Assembly (NCBI RefSeq): GCF_001456115.1
Contig: NZ_CP013264.1
Coordinates: forward strand, 2,312,501-2,376,500
Origin: Sphingobium baderi
GTDB taxonomy: Bacteria > Pseudomonadota > Alphaproteobacteria > Sphingomonadales > Sphingomonadaceae
Reading direction: 5' to 3'
DNA: 64,000 nucleotides
Part shown: positions 1 through 7,116 of the stretch, one piece after another
Layout of the letters: every line of letters begins with the position of its first letter
How positions within the stretch are numbered: the stretch's first letter is position 1
Notes under the pieces: model-generated
What the model saw: only the letters and a program-made list of their open reading frames with translations
What the model was told of the DNA's origin: nothing
The model's database searches: none
Position numbers and translations under genes: made by a program

Positions 1-382
1 GGATGCTCCGCGGACTGAGGCCGCGCTGTTTGACGAGATAGGTCTCGAAGTCCGCCAGCAGTGTCGCGCGCGCCTGCTGCACCTCGGTCAACGGCACCGG
101 CTGCGTCACGCCGATATCGAGCAGATGCTGCGCGAAGCGACGGGCCAACTTATACGGCCATGCCGTGCCCGCATGCTTGCGCGGCACCTGGCGGCCCACC
201 TGCTCGGCCATATCGAGCGTCAACGCCGAAGGACTGATACCCTCAGCATCCATCACGCGGCCCACTTTCCGCAGGATCAATCGATAGGCATTGATCGTGG
301 CGGGCGTGTAGTTCTCCGCCGCAAAACTCTCGGCGAACGAGTCCAGATAAGGCTCGATGCTGGTCTGCAAATATTCAGGCAT
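1..382 (-). CDS. Tyrosine recombinase, N-terminal part (runs off left edge)
   Basis: Reading leftward from an ATG at 382, the frame stays open to the window edge for 127 codons. The peptide begins MPEYLQTSIEPYLDSFAES and continues with a helical pattern (FAAENYTPATINAYRLILRK) like the SAM-like core-binding domain of site-specific tyrosine recombinases. The second half (LLADFETYLVKQRGLSPRS) resembles the start of the arm/core-binding domain seen in recombinases that occur as tandem sets. The catalytic R-H-R-Y domain would lie left of the window and cannot be checked. Just upstream is a 22-bp palindrome, and beyond it a truncated ardC gene, which suggests this is the outermost gene of a recombinase element rather than the ICE integrase. 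Family assignment is from pattern only. Confidence 0.7.
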   Translation of the reverse strand, partial: MPEYLQTSIEPYLDSFAESFAAENYTPATINAYRLILRKVGRVMDAEGISPSALTLDMAEQVGRQVPRKHAGTAWPYKLARRFAQHLLDIGVTQPVPLTEVQQARATLLADFETYLVKQRGLSPRSI

Positions 383-504
383 GATCGTCGTGCTCCATGT
401 TGTTGGAGCGACGAAGATTATGCCGAATGGGATTGGCGCGATCATACTGCCAACCGCGCGCTGCCGACCAGATGCGGCATAATCCGGATCACGGCATTAT
501 GACC

Positions 505-526
505 CTTATGCCGATATCGGCATAAG
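505..526. repeat. Perfect 22-bp palindrome at element end
   Basis: The half-site CTTATGCCGAT is followed directly by its exact reverse complement ATCGGCATAAG. Degenerate single copies of TTATGCCG and CGGCATAAT lie 25-85 bp to the left, before the recombinase start. This is a likely recombinase binding site or element terminus; its right boundary coincides with the start of the surviving ardC frame. Confidence 0.75.
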
Positions 527-832
527 ACCCACGCGACGGGCCATCCCTCGCGCCTCGGCCGTGATTTTTCCGGCTCCTTCGGCACCAAGAAATACGCCTT
601 CGAGGAGCTGATCGCCGAGATCAACGCGGCCTTCTGCTGTGCCTCGTTCGGTATCGCTCCAACCGTCCGCCATGCCGACTATATCGGCTCCTGGCTGGAC
701 GTCCTGCGCGAGGACAATCGCGCCATCGTCCGAGCCGCCTCCCAGGCCAGCAAGGCGGCCGACTGGCTTCTCAGCTTCCTGCCGGATTCCGGCGGCATCG
801 ACCAGAACGACGATGAGAGGGAGGCGGCGTGA
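527..832 (+). pseudogene. ardC: 3' remnant of ardC antirestriction gene
   Basis: The open frame reads THATGHPSRLGRDFSGSFG and continues through an EELIAEINAAFCCASFGI segment and an ADYIGSWLDVLREDNRAI segment to a stop at 830-832. This matches the C-terminal third of ArdC-type antirestriction proteins (zincin-like metallopeptidase with ssDNA-binding N-terminal domain), which protect incoming conjugative DNA. About 100 residues remain of roughly 300. The N-terminal domain and the first part of the HE..H zinc motif are gone; only the trailing TGH part is visible. The break falls exactly at the palindrome ending at 526, so the recombinase element most likely truncated the gene. It has no start codon of its own and is taken to be dead. 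Confidence 0.8.
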
Positions 833-876
833 TGAACGCGCTCGCCTTTCCGGGCTTCGTTCCCGCCCCCGCGTAG

Positions 877-1080
877 TTGGCTGACATCCGCCTGCGCGTC
901 CTCAGTCTCGCCGCCGGTATCAAGTCCACCACGCTGGCCCTGATGGCGGCGCAAGGCGAAGTCGGCCCAATATCGTGCCCTTTCCCGTCTACATCGTCTC
1001 AGCCGGGATCTCCTCCAATCTGCAGAGGCGCAAAGCCGCTTCTGCGGCTTTCCGGGCTTTCGGGTTTCTGGGCGCCCTGA
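877..1080 (+). pseudogene. Decayed PAPS-reductase/ATP-pyrophosphatase-like gene remnant
   Basis: After the ardC stop, a frame opens at 833 (MNALAFPGFVPAPA) but hits a stop at 875. It then continues from 877 with ADIRLRVLSLAAGIKSTTL, which resembles the P-loop of phosphoadenosine-phosphosulfate-reductase-family ATP pyrophosphatases often found beside ardC in conjugative elements (typical pattern RVLSLGAGVQSTTLALMAA). In another frame about 20 codons later, PFPVYIVSAG resembles a motif that normally lies about 50 residues further on. The stretch between is missing and the frame changes, so the gene has suffered an internal deletion and is non-functional. Family recognition is from memory of the motif. 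Confidence 0.6.
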
Positions 1081-1126
1081 ACATCGCCGTTCCGTTCTCG
1101 CCCCTGGCTAGACGATAGGCCTGACC

Positions 1127-1211
1127 AGCAGAGTGAGAGGGAGGTGGGGATTTTCGTGACGGGTTCGGGTCGAGAGAGAGGCTCTCGGCGCCCGTCGCGG
1201 AGACTACCACG
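1127..1211 (+). promoter_or_regulatory. Structured leader RNA, copy 1 (before parB-like gene)
   Basis: The leader contains GAGTGAGAGG followed by a nested hairpin. The outer stem is GACGGG (1158-1163) with CCCGTC (1191-1196); the inner stem is CGAGAG (1171-1176) with CTCTCG (1182-1187). An RBS-like GGAG and the ATG at 1212 follow. The same order of elements occurs before the genes at 4691 and 7213, with base changes in the inner stem that keep pairing, so it is likely a functional RNA fold or protein-binding leader. I know no named family for it. Confidence 0.55.
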
Positions 1212-3359
1212 ATGGCTACTGCCGCCCAGAAAATCATCCTGTCGCCTTCCCGCGACATCCCCTTCAACAAGCTCGTGCTCAGCCAATCCAACGTCCGACG
1301 TGTCAAGGCCGGCGTCTCGGTCGAGGAACTGGCCGAGGACATCGCCCGCCGAGGCACGCTCCTCCAGAGCCTCAATGTCCGCCCGGTCCTCGACGCCAGG
1401 GGCGATGAGACCGACATGTATGAAGTTCCCGCCGGCGGTCGCCGCTATCAGGCGCTCGCCATCCTCGTGAAGCAGAAGCGTCTCGCCAGGACCGCGCCTG
1501 TGCCCTGCGTCGTGCGTGATCCCTCGACGTCGATTCTCGCCGAGGACGACAGCCTCGCCGAAAACACCCAGCGCGTGCCGCTGCATCCTCTCGATCAGTT
1601 CCGGGCCTTCTACGACATGCGCCGCAAGGGCATGAGCGAGGAGGAGATCGCTGCCGCCTTCTTCACGACCGCGCAGGTTGTGAAGCAGCGCCTGCGTCTG
1701 GCCTCTGTCTCGCCCACGCTCCTCGGCATCTATGCCGAGGACGGCATGAAGCTCGAAGAGCTGATGGCCTTCACCGTCAATCCCGACCATGCCCGCCAGG
1801 AGCAGGTCTGGGAGACGGTCCAGACCTCCCACAATCGCCAACCCTGGTATATTCGCCAGTTGCTCACTGAAACCACGGTGCCGGCCACCGACAAGCGCGC
1901 CCTGTTCATCGGCATCGAAACCTATGAGCAGGCGGGCGGCAGCGTGCTGCGCGATCTCTTCCAGACCGATAGAGGCGGCTGGCTTCAGGACCCCGCGCTT
2001 CTCGACCGCCTGGTCGCGGAGAAGCTCAAGACCCTCGCCGAGGAAATCGCCGCCGAGGGCTGGAAGTGGATCACCGTCGATACCGATCTGCCCTATGGCT
2101 ACGATCAGGGGCTGCGGGCGCTCGACTTCACCCTCGTCGATCTGAACGATGACGAGCGCGCGGCCCGAGAAGCCCTGCGTGAGGAATACGAACGGATCGA
2201 GGCTGAATACTCGGAAGCCGATGAGCTGCCGGACGAGATCGACCAGCGTCTCGGCGAGATCGAGACGGCGCTCGAAGCCTTCGAGAAGCGCCCGGTCATC
2301 TACGATCCGGCCGACATCGCGCGTGGCGGCGTCTTCATCAGCGTCGACCGCAATGGCGAGCCCGTCGTCGATCGCGGCTATGTGCGCCCGGAGGACGAGA
2401 CGCCGGTCGGCGTCGAGGACCCCGACGGCGAGGCCGAAGCCACCGGTACCGAAGTCGCGGCATCCGGCACCGTTCAGCGCGCCGTCATCACCATCGGCGG
2501 CCAGTCGGCCGAACCGGAGGATGACGACGAGGAAGACGTCATCAAGCCGCTGCCCGAACGGCTCGTTACCGAGCTGACTGCGCACCGCACCCTGGCGCTC
2601 CGCGATGCCGTGGGCGCCAATCCCCAGGTCGCGTTTACCGCCTTGCTGCACAAGCTCGTGCGCGACACCTTCCAGCGGACGGCCACCTCCGGCGCCAGCC
2701 TGCAGGCGTCCGTCAATCACGTCTTCTTCCGCGAACAGGGCAAGGATCTCGCCGAGACGGCCTATGCCAAGTCCGTCATCCAGCGGCATGAGGACTGGAA
2801 GGCTGACCTACCAGCCGATGAGGATGCGCTGTGGGACTGGCTCGCCGTGCTCGACGACGCCAGCCGCATGGCGCTGCTCGCGCATTGCGTCAGCTATGGG
2901 ATCAACGCCCTCTATGAACGGCCGAATCCCTACAGCGGCAGCGGCGTGTCGCAGTCGGGCCTCGACCGGCGTATGGCAGAGGCCGATCGACTGGCCCGCG
3001 CCACCGGCCTCGACATGGTGGACGTCGGCTTCCGACCCACGGTCGAGAACTATCTCGGCCGCGTCACCAAGCCCCGCATTCTTGCGGCCGTCCGCGAAGG
3101 CGCGGGCGAACGCGCGGCCCAGCTCATCGACCACTTGAAGAAGGGCGACATGGCCAAGGAGGCCGAACGCCTGCTGGCCGACAGTGGCTGGCTACCGGAG
3201 CCGCTGCGCCTGATCGACCATGACGAGCCGACCACATCCGATACCTCGGAAGGCGAGGCCGAGACTGCGCTCCCAGCCTTCCTTGCCTGTGAGGACGAGG
3301 ACGAGGAAACCGCCGAAGACCCGGAAGCCGAGGCGCCAGCGATGATCGCCGCGGAATGA
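1212..3359 (+). CDS. parB: ParB/RepB-like nuclease-fold protein
   Basis: This 715-residue protein begins with a ParB N-terminal domain. GGRRYQA (residues 75-81) and ENTQR (117-121) correspond to the two CTP-binding boxes of ParB proteins, and a helix-turn-helix follows at about 143-165 (EEIAAAFFTTAQVVKQRL). The remaining 500 residues are not those of a standard ParB, which is about 300 long: a helical region, an acidic linker near 430-440 (EPEDDDEED) and a conserved C-terminal domain of unknown role. Large ParB-like proteins of this type are a fixed component of alpha- and betaproteobacterial ICEs. Partition or a DNA-loading role is likely, possibly with the ParA at 18928, but the two genes are 16 kb apart. 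The ATG at 1212 is chosen because the conserved leader ends just before it. Confidence 0.85.
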   Translation: MATAAQKIILSPSRDIPFNKLVLSQSNVRRVKAGVSVEELAEDIARRGTLLQSLNVRPVLDARGDETDMYEVPAGGRRYQALAILVKQKRLARTAPVPCVVRDPSTSILAEDDSLAENTQRVPLHPLDQFRAFYDMRRKGMSEEEIAAAFFTTAQVVKQRLRLASVSPTLLGIYAEDGMKLEELMAFTVNPDHARQEQVWETVQTSHNRQPWYIRQLLTETTVPATDKRALFIGIETYEQAGGSVLRDLFQTDRGGWLQDPALLDRLVAEKLKTLAEEIAAEGWKWITVDTDLPYGYDQGLRALDFTLVDLNDDERAAREALREEYERIEAEYSEADELPDEIDQRLGEIETALEAFEKRPVIYDPADIARGGVFISVDRNGEPVVDRGYVRPEDETPVGVEDPDGEAEATGTEVAASGTVQRAVITIGGQSAEPEDDDEEDVIKPLPERLVTELTAHRTLALRDAVGANPQVAFTALLHKLVRDTFQRTATSGASLQASVNHVFFREQGKDLAETAYAKSVIQRHEDWKADLPADEDALWDWLAVLDDASRMALLAHCVSYGINALYERPNPYSGSGVSQSGLDRRMAEADRLARATGLDMVDVGFRPTVENYLGRVTKPRILAAVREGAGERAAQLIDHLKKGDMAKEAERLLADSGWLPEPLRLIDHDEPTTSDTSEGEAETALPAFLACEDEDEETAEDPEAEAPAMIAAE

Positions 3360-3413
3360 CGCCAAACCCCGGCGGGCGGTCGAAGCCGCCCCGCCGTCTT
3401 CATTTTCAGCTTC

Positions 3414-3446
3414 AAGGCCCGGCGATCCGTCGTCGGGCCTTTTTTC
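3414..3446 (+). terminator. Rho-independent terminator after parB-like gene
   Basis: GGCCCG (3416-3421) pairs with CGGGCC (3434-3439), followed at once by a run of seven T residues. A second GC-rich hairpin (GGCGG...CCGCC) lies at 3371-3394. It closes the parB transcript before the convergent minus-strand pair at 3519-3877. Confidence 0.8.
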
Positions 3447-3518
3447 ATTTTCAGGGAACTCCCACCTCCGACATTTATCTACCAGCCGGCCGTCAAATGG
3501 CGGTAGCCGGTTCCCCTC

Positions 3519-3731
3519 TCAGTGGGATTTCCGCTCATAGACGTGATTGAGGTTATCGGCTTGGTGCTGGAGGCTCCTCGCCACCGTTGCAGCCGCGGCC
3601 CGGTTCGGAAACGCCCCTGTTGTCATCCCGTTCAGGCTTACGCACCACCCATCGGGCTTCTCAATGACCGTATAACGCCGTCGCTCTCCACCGACATTGG
3701 CGGACTTACCCGTCACATAGCCACTCATCAT
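3519..3731 (-). CDS. Small conserved unknown, DUF2188-like pattern
   Basis: The 70-residue product contains RRYTVIEKPDGWCVSLNG followed by a second half (FPNRAAAATVARSLQHQAD) with an alpha-helical pattern. This strand-then-helix layout, a W in the first half and an A-rich helix in the second, resembles small DUF2188-type proteins of unknown function. The frame is open further upstream, to a TTG at 3776 and beyond, without an ATG. I chose the ATG at 3731 because it overlaps the stop of the small gene at 3728-3877 in an ATGA arrangement, which implies translational coupling. No function can be given. Confidence 0.6.
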   Translation of the reverse strand: MMSGYVTGKSANVGGERRRYTVIEKPDGWCVSLNGMTTGAFPNRAAAATVARSLQHQADNLNHVYERKSH

Positions 3732-3877
3732 GAGCGTCGATCGCTTCGTTGATTCGGTGTGTCGGACTTCGTCCAAACCCCGAAGGCCGCCCCGATAACC
3801 GCCATCGCCATACGCCAGGATGATCGGCTGCTCTCGTTCGTCTTCATCGTTGCCCGCAAAAGTGCATTTCTGCTCAT
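3728..3877 (-). CDS. 49-residue putative membrane microprotein
   Basis: It starts with ATG at 3877, preceded by a good ribosome site (GAGGTG six bases upstream), and encodes MSRNALLRATMKTNESS, a short hydrophobic segment (WRMAMAVIGAAFGVW) and a polar tail. Its TGA overlaps the ATG of the next gene by four bases. The competing frame over the same DNA (ending in the extended version of the downstream gene) also looks coding, so an old frameshift joining the two is possible. Unknown function. Confidence 0.4.
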   Translation of the reverse strand: MSRNALLRATMKTNESSRSSWRMAMAVIGAAFGVWTKSDTPNQRSDRRS

Positions 3878-4330
3878 GGTTTCACCTCAACAAGAGGCCG
3901 CATCAAAGCTTCGAGCGCGTATGAATTCCATCCTGACGCAACCGGCCGCTCATAGTATTCTCATCAATTCGACCGGTGGACCTCGGCGCCATGCAACGCC
4001 ATAGCGGGCCAAGCTCGTGCCCGGACAGCTCAGACCCTCAAACATCTTCGCTTCACCATTAGGCGGGAAGTGCGGGGCAATGGCATCCCTCTAGATTGAT
4101 GATCCGGCTGCTGTCTGATGCCGGACACCATCCCGCTTCCATTCGCAAACCTTGGTCCGATCCGTCTCCTTGTCAATCAACCCGCAAGGGGTCGGCTTAC
4201 GCGCGCGTGCCGCCTTCGGGGATTCGGAAAAGGTCCGAACGCCCGAGGGTGATTGCAGAGCCGGTCAGACACTTCGGGCGCCTGTCGCGCGGGGGATGGT
4301 CCCCCGCCTCCCAAGACAGGAGCCGGAACC
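3878..4330. other. Intergenic region with a GGGGGATGGTCCCCC hairpin
   Basis: No convincing gene is seen on either strand for 450 bases. It must carry the divergent promoters for the minus-strand pair on its left and the small plus-strand gene on its right. A perfect hairpin, GCGGGGGA (4289-4296) with TCCCCCGC (4300-4307) and a TGG loop, stands 24 bases before the ATG at 4331. A related hairpin stands at the same distance before ssb and before the SLOG gene. Confidence 0.6.
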
Positions 4331-4495
4331 ATGTCCTATGCAAATGCCACCGCCTTCGCCGCAAGCCTAGCCACCACGCTGATGGTTTCGATCATCGTCT
4401 TCCAGGCCGGGGACGGCACTCACGGCGCCATGCCCGCCGACGAATTCGATGGCGACGAAGAAATGGTCAGGCTGGAACTTGATCCATTCGGCTGA
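4331..4495 (+). CDS. 54-residue small membrane protein
   Basis: The ATG at 4331 has AGGAGCC nine bases upstream. The product starts MSYANATAFAASLATTLMVS, with one hydrophobic helix over about residues 8-27, and ends in a strongly acidic tail (DEFDGDEEMVRLELDPFG). An upstream in-frame start at 4253 exists, but it would translate through the strong hairpin at 4289-4307 and is unlikely. The stop codon is itself the first base triplet of a perfect 8-bp hairpin. Small acidic-tailed membrane proteins of this sort occur in related ICEs without assigned function. Confidence 0.55.
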   Translation: MSYANATAFAASLATTLMVSIIVFQAGDGTHGAMPADEFDGDEEMVRLELDPFG

Positions 4496-4512
4496 GGCGC
4501 GACAGCGCCTCA
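4493..4512 (+). terminator. Hairpin on the stop codon
   Basis: TGAGGCGC (4493-4500) pairs perfectly with GCGCCTCA (4505-4512) around a GACA loop. The TGA of the 54-residue gene forms the base of the stem. There is no T-run, so termination would be weak or the hairpin may protect the mRNA end. Confidence 0.5.
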
Positions 4513-4603
4513 CCCCGACGGCTCGGAGCGCAAGATCGCGTCCGGGCCTTCAGCGCTGCGCTACCGCTCATCGCCGGCAGCGGCGCCGGCTCATGCCCCG
4601 ACA

Positions 4604-4690
4604 AGGGAGAGTGAGAGTGCGGACGGGTTTTCCGTGACGGGTTGGTTGCCGGAGAGAGAGCTCCCGGCGCCCGTCCTGGAGCATCCTGCG
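4604..4690 (+). promoter_or_regulatory. Structured leader RNA, copy 2
   Basis: GGAGAGTGAGAG is followed by the outer stem GACGGG (4636-4641) with CCCGTC (4670-4675), and an inner stem GCCGG..AG with CT.CCGGC around the purine loop GAGAG. The outer stem is identical to that of copy 1, while the inner stem differs in sequence but still pairs. It ends 15 bases before the ATG at 4691, as in copy 1. Confidence 0.55.
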
Positions 4691-5248
4691 ATGGCCCTTG
4701 CACCTCAAACCACCTTCGCCCCGGTCGGCGACATCCTCGCGCATCAGATCCTGCCCCGGCTGCGCCTTGCCGCGAAGCTGCCGCTGCGCATCACCTGCAT
4801 CGGCACGGCCCGCTATGTCGGTACCGACGAGGCCGACAGCTTCGACCGCAGCGTCTTTCTCGGCGACCGCCCGTCGCTGGAGAACGCCACCAGCTTCGCG
4901 GCCGTTTCGGTCAGGCGCGGCGGCATTGGCGTGAGACAAGATAAGACGCTGCGCTTTCATCCACGCTTCGCCGTCATCCAGGATAACGATCAGAATCTGG
5001 TTCTGGCCGGCGAAATCCGCGCCGGGATCATTCTCTGGCAACAGCCCGTCGCCAGCGACGGCGAGGCCCGCCGGATCGTGACCGAAGCCAGCCGCCTGCG
5101 CGGACTGGCTTTCGCCGCCTCCGGCCGGGGCGAGCAGCGTGCTGCCCGCAATCATCGCCACCAAGCAGGCCTGCTCGAAGCACGCCTGGTCGACCCCTTC
5201 TGGCGCGAGGCCGCCGCCGATCTGCTCCGGCTGCCACAGGCCGCCTGA
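4691..5248 (+). CDS. Conserved ICE protein of unknown function (185 aa)
   Basis: The frame opens at 4634, but the conserved leader fold occupies 4604-4690, and in the parB copy translation starts right after the fold. The ATG at 4691 (MALAPQTTFAPVGDILAHQI) is therefore taken as the start. The soluble product has an N-terminal mixed alpha/beta part (LPLRITCIGTARYVGTDEAD) and an arginine-rich C-terminal helix region (FWREAAADLLRLP). I do not recognise a domain. Its leader is shared with the ParB-like and helicase genes, so it is probably co-regulated with the DNA-processing machinery. Confidence 0.65.
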   Translation: MALAPQTTFAPVGDILAHQILPRLRLAAKLPLRITCIGTARYVGTDEADSFDRSVFLGDRPSLENATSFAAVSVRRGGIGVRQDKTLRFHPRFAVIQDNDQNLVLAGEIRAGIILWQQPVASDGEARRIVTEASRLRGLAFAASGRGEQRAARNHRHQAGLLEARLVDPFWREAAADLLRLPQAA

Positions 5249-5274
5249 TCCCATCCCCCGATTTCCACCCATCC

Positions 5275-5300
5275 GACCCGGCGCTTCGCTTCGCCGGGTT
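5275..5300 (+). terminator. GC hairpin with following U-rich stretch
   Basis: ACCCGGCG pairs with CGCCGGGT across a short loop, followed by TCTC and later TTTT. It separates the gene ending at 5248 from that starting at 5321. The same arrangement (hairpin, pyrimidine stretch, then RBS) recurs at 5957-5988, so it may act as a weak terminator or as a processing boundary. Confidence 0.5.
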
Positions 5301-5320
5301 CTCACCTATGGAGTTTTCCC

Positions 5321-5722
5321 ATGCCGAAATTCGTCGTCAGCAAAGGCCACGACGCCTTCGTCTATTACGAAACCGTCCTAGAGGCCGACACGCCCGAAGA
5401 GGCGCGAAGTCTCGTCCGGAGCGTTCATTACGAAGGCGCATGGCTCCCCACCGGCTATGTGCAGGAGTTCGACGATTACGAGATCGACGAGCATAGCGGC
5501 GTTCGCCTCCTCGAAGACGGTGAAGCCGTAGAGGCCTTCCTGAACATCGGCGTCACCGCCCAGGAGCGCGACGCCTTGCTGGCGGGGCTGCGCCTCCTCC
5601 AGCTCGCCCTTGGGCGCGGCGATCTCGAACCTGCGCTCGAAAACATCGTCACCAATGACGGCGCGCATACCGGCCTCGATCCGACTCGTATCGACGCTCT
5701 GTGCGAACGCATCAACGTCTAG
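5321..5722 (+). CDS. Conserved ICE protein of unknown function (133 aa)
   Basis: It starts MPKFVVSKGHDAFVYYETVL with a beta-rich N-terminal half that carries acidic patches (EFDDYEIDEHSG). A helical C-terminal half follows (TAQERDALLAGLRLLQLALG, then DPTRIDALCERINV). This C-terminal pattern is common in small proteins encoded between parB and the helicase gene in related elements. No catalytic motif is visible. The stop at 5720-5722 is followed directly by the GTG/ATG of the next gene, so the two are probably translated together. Confidence 0.7.
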   Translation: MPKFVVSKGHDAFVYYETVLEADTPEEARSLVRSVHYEGAWLPTGYVQEFDDYEIDEHSGVRLLEDGEAVEAFLNIGVTAQERDALLAGLRLLQLALGRGDLEPALENIVTNDGAHTGLDPTRIDALCERINV

Positions 5723-5731
5723 GTGGTGGCG

Positions 5732-5926
5732 ATGTATGCGACCTACCTGCGCCTCGACATCCTGGTCTGGGACAGCCAGCGCGCCGTAATCCGCGCCGCG
5801 CGCTGCAAGCTGGCTTTATCGGCCCGGCGCGATCCCGCACTGCGGGGCGCGCGAAAGCGGTTCTATCGCGACATGCTGCGCCACCATGCCGATGCCCAGC
5901 GGCTTGTGGCGCAGTTCCGCCTCTGA
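5732..5926 (+). CDS. Small basic conserved protein (64 aa)
   Basis: The product MYATYLRLDILVWDSQRAVI followed by an arginine-rich helical tail (RKRFYRDMLRHHADAQRLVA) is highly basic and likely nucleic-acid binding or an interaction partner; no domain is recognised. GTG codons at 5723 and 5726 lie in the same frame directly after the previous stop and could start a 67-residue form. I prefer the ATG at 5732, which has GGTGG just upstream. It seems to be a conserved accessory gene of this ICE type. Confidence 0.6.
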   Translation: MYATYLRLDILVWDSQRAVIRAARCKLALSARRDPALRGARKRFYRDMLRHHADAQRLVAQFRL

Positions 5927-5956
5927 CGCTTCCGCACCGCGTCCATCCCTTGAACC

Positions 5957-5988
5957 TCGCCCGGCCATCGCGCCGGGCTTTCTCGTTT
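5957..5988 (+). terminator. Probable terminator
   Basis: GCCCGG (5959-5964) pairs with CCGGGC (5973-5978), followed by TTTCTCGTTT. It lies between the gene ending at 5926 and the ATG at 6001. Confidence 0.6.
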
Positions 5989-6000
5989 CAGGAGCCTGAC

Positions 6001-6417
6001 ATGGCCAACTACTTTACCCATTTCTCGTGCCTGCTTGACGTCGGCACGCCCGATAATGCCGCCCGAGCGCTTGACCTCTACAACAAGCTTTCGGAGGAAG
6101 GCGCTTCCGACGAACCGCCGTCCGAGGGGTTTCTCCTATCGATCCAGCCGGAGCACGGGGGTGCCCGGCTTTGGATGCGCGATGACCAGACAGGCGATCC
6201 CGAGCGTCTGCTCCGGTTCGTGAAGATCTGCGCGACCGAGTTCCGCCTCAGTGGTCTCTGGGGCTTCCAATACGCCAACACCTGCTCGCGGCCACGCCTC
6301 GACGGTTTCGGCGGCGGCGCTCATGTCCTCGACCTCGCCACCGGCGAGACGGTGGCATGGACCTACACCGATGGCTGGCTCGCCCAGGTTCTCGATGGAG
6401 GCGGCTCAGATGAGTAA
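6001..6417 (+). CDS. Conserved ICE protein of unknown function (138 aa)
   Basis: The ATG at 6001 follows CAGGAGCC at a proper distance; an earlier in-frame start at 5701 would read through the preceding terminator and is rejected. The product begins MANYFTHFSCLLDVGTPDNA and is an acidic alpha/beta protein (RLLRFVKICATEFRLSGLWG, then DLATGETVAWTYTDGW). Its end overlaps the next gene by eight bases, so the two products are likely made in a fixed ratio. No function recognised. Confidence 0.7.
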   Translation: MANYFTHFSCLLDVGTPDNAARALDLYNKLSEEGASDEPPSEGFLLSIQPEHGGARLWMRDDQTGDPERLLRFVKICATEFRLSGLWGFQYANTCSRPRLDGFGGGAHVLDLATGETVAWTYTDGWLAQVLDGGGSDE

Positions 6418-7054
6418 GGTCATCGAAACCACGGTCTATCAGCTCGACGAGCTTGCTGACGCCGCCAAGGAGAAGGCCCGCGATTGGTATCGCGAAGGCG
6501 GCTTCGACTACGACTGGTATGATGCCGTTTACGAGGATTTCCAACAGATCGCGGAAATCCTCGGCCTTCGGCTGAAAACCCGCAGCATGCGGCTCAACGG
6601 CGTCGGCTCCCGGCAGAAGCCCTGCATCTGGTTTCGGGGGTTCTGGAGCCAGGGCGACGGCGCCTGCTTCGAGACCTTCTATTCCTACCGGAAAAACGCC
6701 CCGCGCCGGATCAGGGAACACGCGCCGCAAGACGCCGAACTGCACCGCATCGCCGATGCACTTCAGGCGGTCCAGCGGCGTAATTTCTACCAGCTTCGCG
6801 CCGAGGCGAGCCATCGCGGTCACTACTACCACGAATACTGCATGACGATCTCGGTCGAGCGCGACAGTCCAACCTATCAGGATATGACGGCCGATGCGGA
6901 AGACGCCGTGGCCGAGGCGCTGCGCGACCTGGCCCGTTGGCTCTATCGGCAGCTCGAACGTGAACACGAATATCTCACCACGGACGAGGCCGTCGATGAG
7001 GTCATCGCCGCCAACGAATACACGTTCACGGCAACGGGCCGTCGCTTCGGCTGA
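6410..7054 (+). CDS. Conserved ICE protein, annotated in relatives as an antitoxin-like protein (214 aa)
   Basis: The protein starts MSKVIETTVYQLDELADAAK and has a W/Y-rich central part (DWYREGGFDYDWYDAVYEDF) and a helical C-terminus with many charged residues. Similar proteins in ICEs and plasmids are often labelled as the antitoxin of a toxin-antitoxin stability system, but I see no toxin gene beside it, so that label is weak. The ATG at 6410 lies inside the end of the preceding gene (8-base overlap), and a clear terminator follows at 7063-7092. Confidence 0.7.
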   Translation: MSKVIETTVYQLDELADAAKEKARDWYREGGFDYDWYDAVYEDFQQIAEILGLRLKTRSMRLNGVGSRQKPCIWFRGFWSQGDGACFETFYSYRKNAPRRIREHAPQDAELHRIADALQAVQRRNFYQLRAEASHRGHYYHEYCMTISVERDSPTYQDMTADAEDAVAEALRDLARWLYRQLEREHEYLTTDEAVDEVIAANEYTFTATGRRFG

Positions 7055-7062
7055 ACCAGGCA

Positions 7063-7092
7063 AGCGTCCTGCCATTCGGCAGGGCGCTTTTT
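7063..7092 (+). terminator. Rho-independent terminator
   Basis: AGCGTCCTGCC (7063-7073) pairs with GGCAGGGCGCT (7078-7088), followed by five T residues. It ends the small-gene cluster just before leader copy 3. Confidence 0.8.
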
Positions 7093-7116
7093 GCATGCCA
7101 GCCACGGCCCACCTTT

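Larger units (their letters stand above)
1..526. mobile_element. Right end of a RIT-like (tandem tyrosine recombinase) element
   Basis: A recombinase gene reads away from a terminal region rich in repeated TTATGCCG / CGGCATAA half-sites (about 418-426, 474-483, 491-500), ending in a perfect 22-bp palindrome at 505-526. Immediately after it, at 527, the reading frame of ardC begins in mid-motif. A recombinase next to a palindromic terminus that abuts a truncated gene is what recombinase-in-trio (RIT) elements look like; this identification is an inference, since only the first recombinase is partly visible. The left end is outside the window. Confidence 0.5.

Noticed and set aside
999..2789. 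596-codon minus-strand frame opposite the parB-like gene
   Set aside because: Antisense shadow of a GC-rich gene: leucine/glycine/arginine-rich without any motif, while the plus strand has clear ParB boxes.
3759..4004. 81-codon plus-strand frame
   Set aside because: Lies over the start of the minus-strand microprotein and its promoter; no ribosome site and no coding character.
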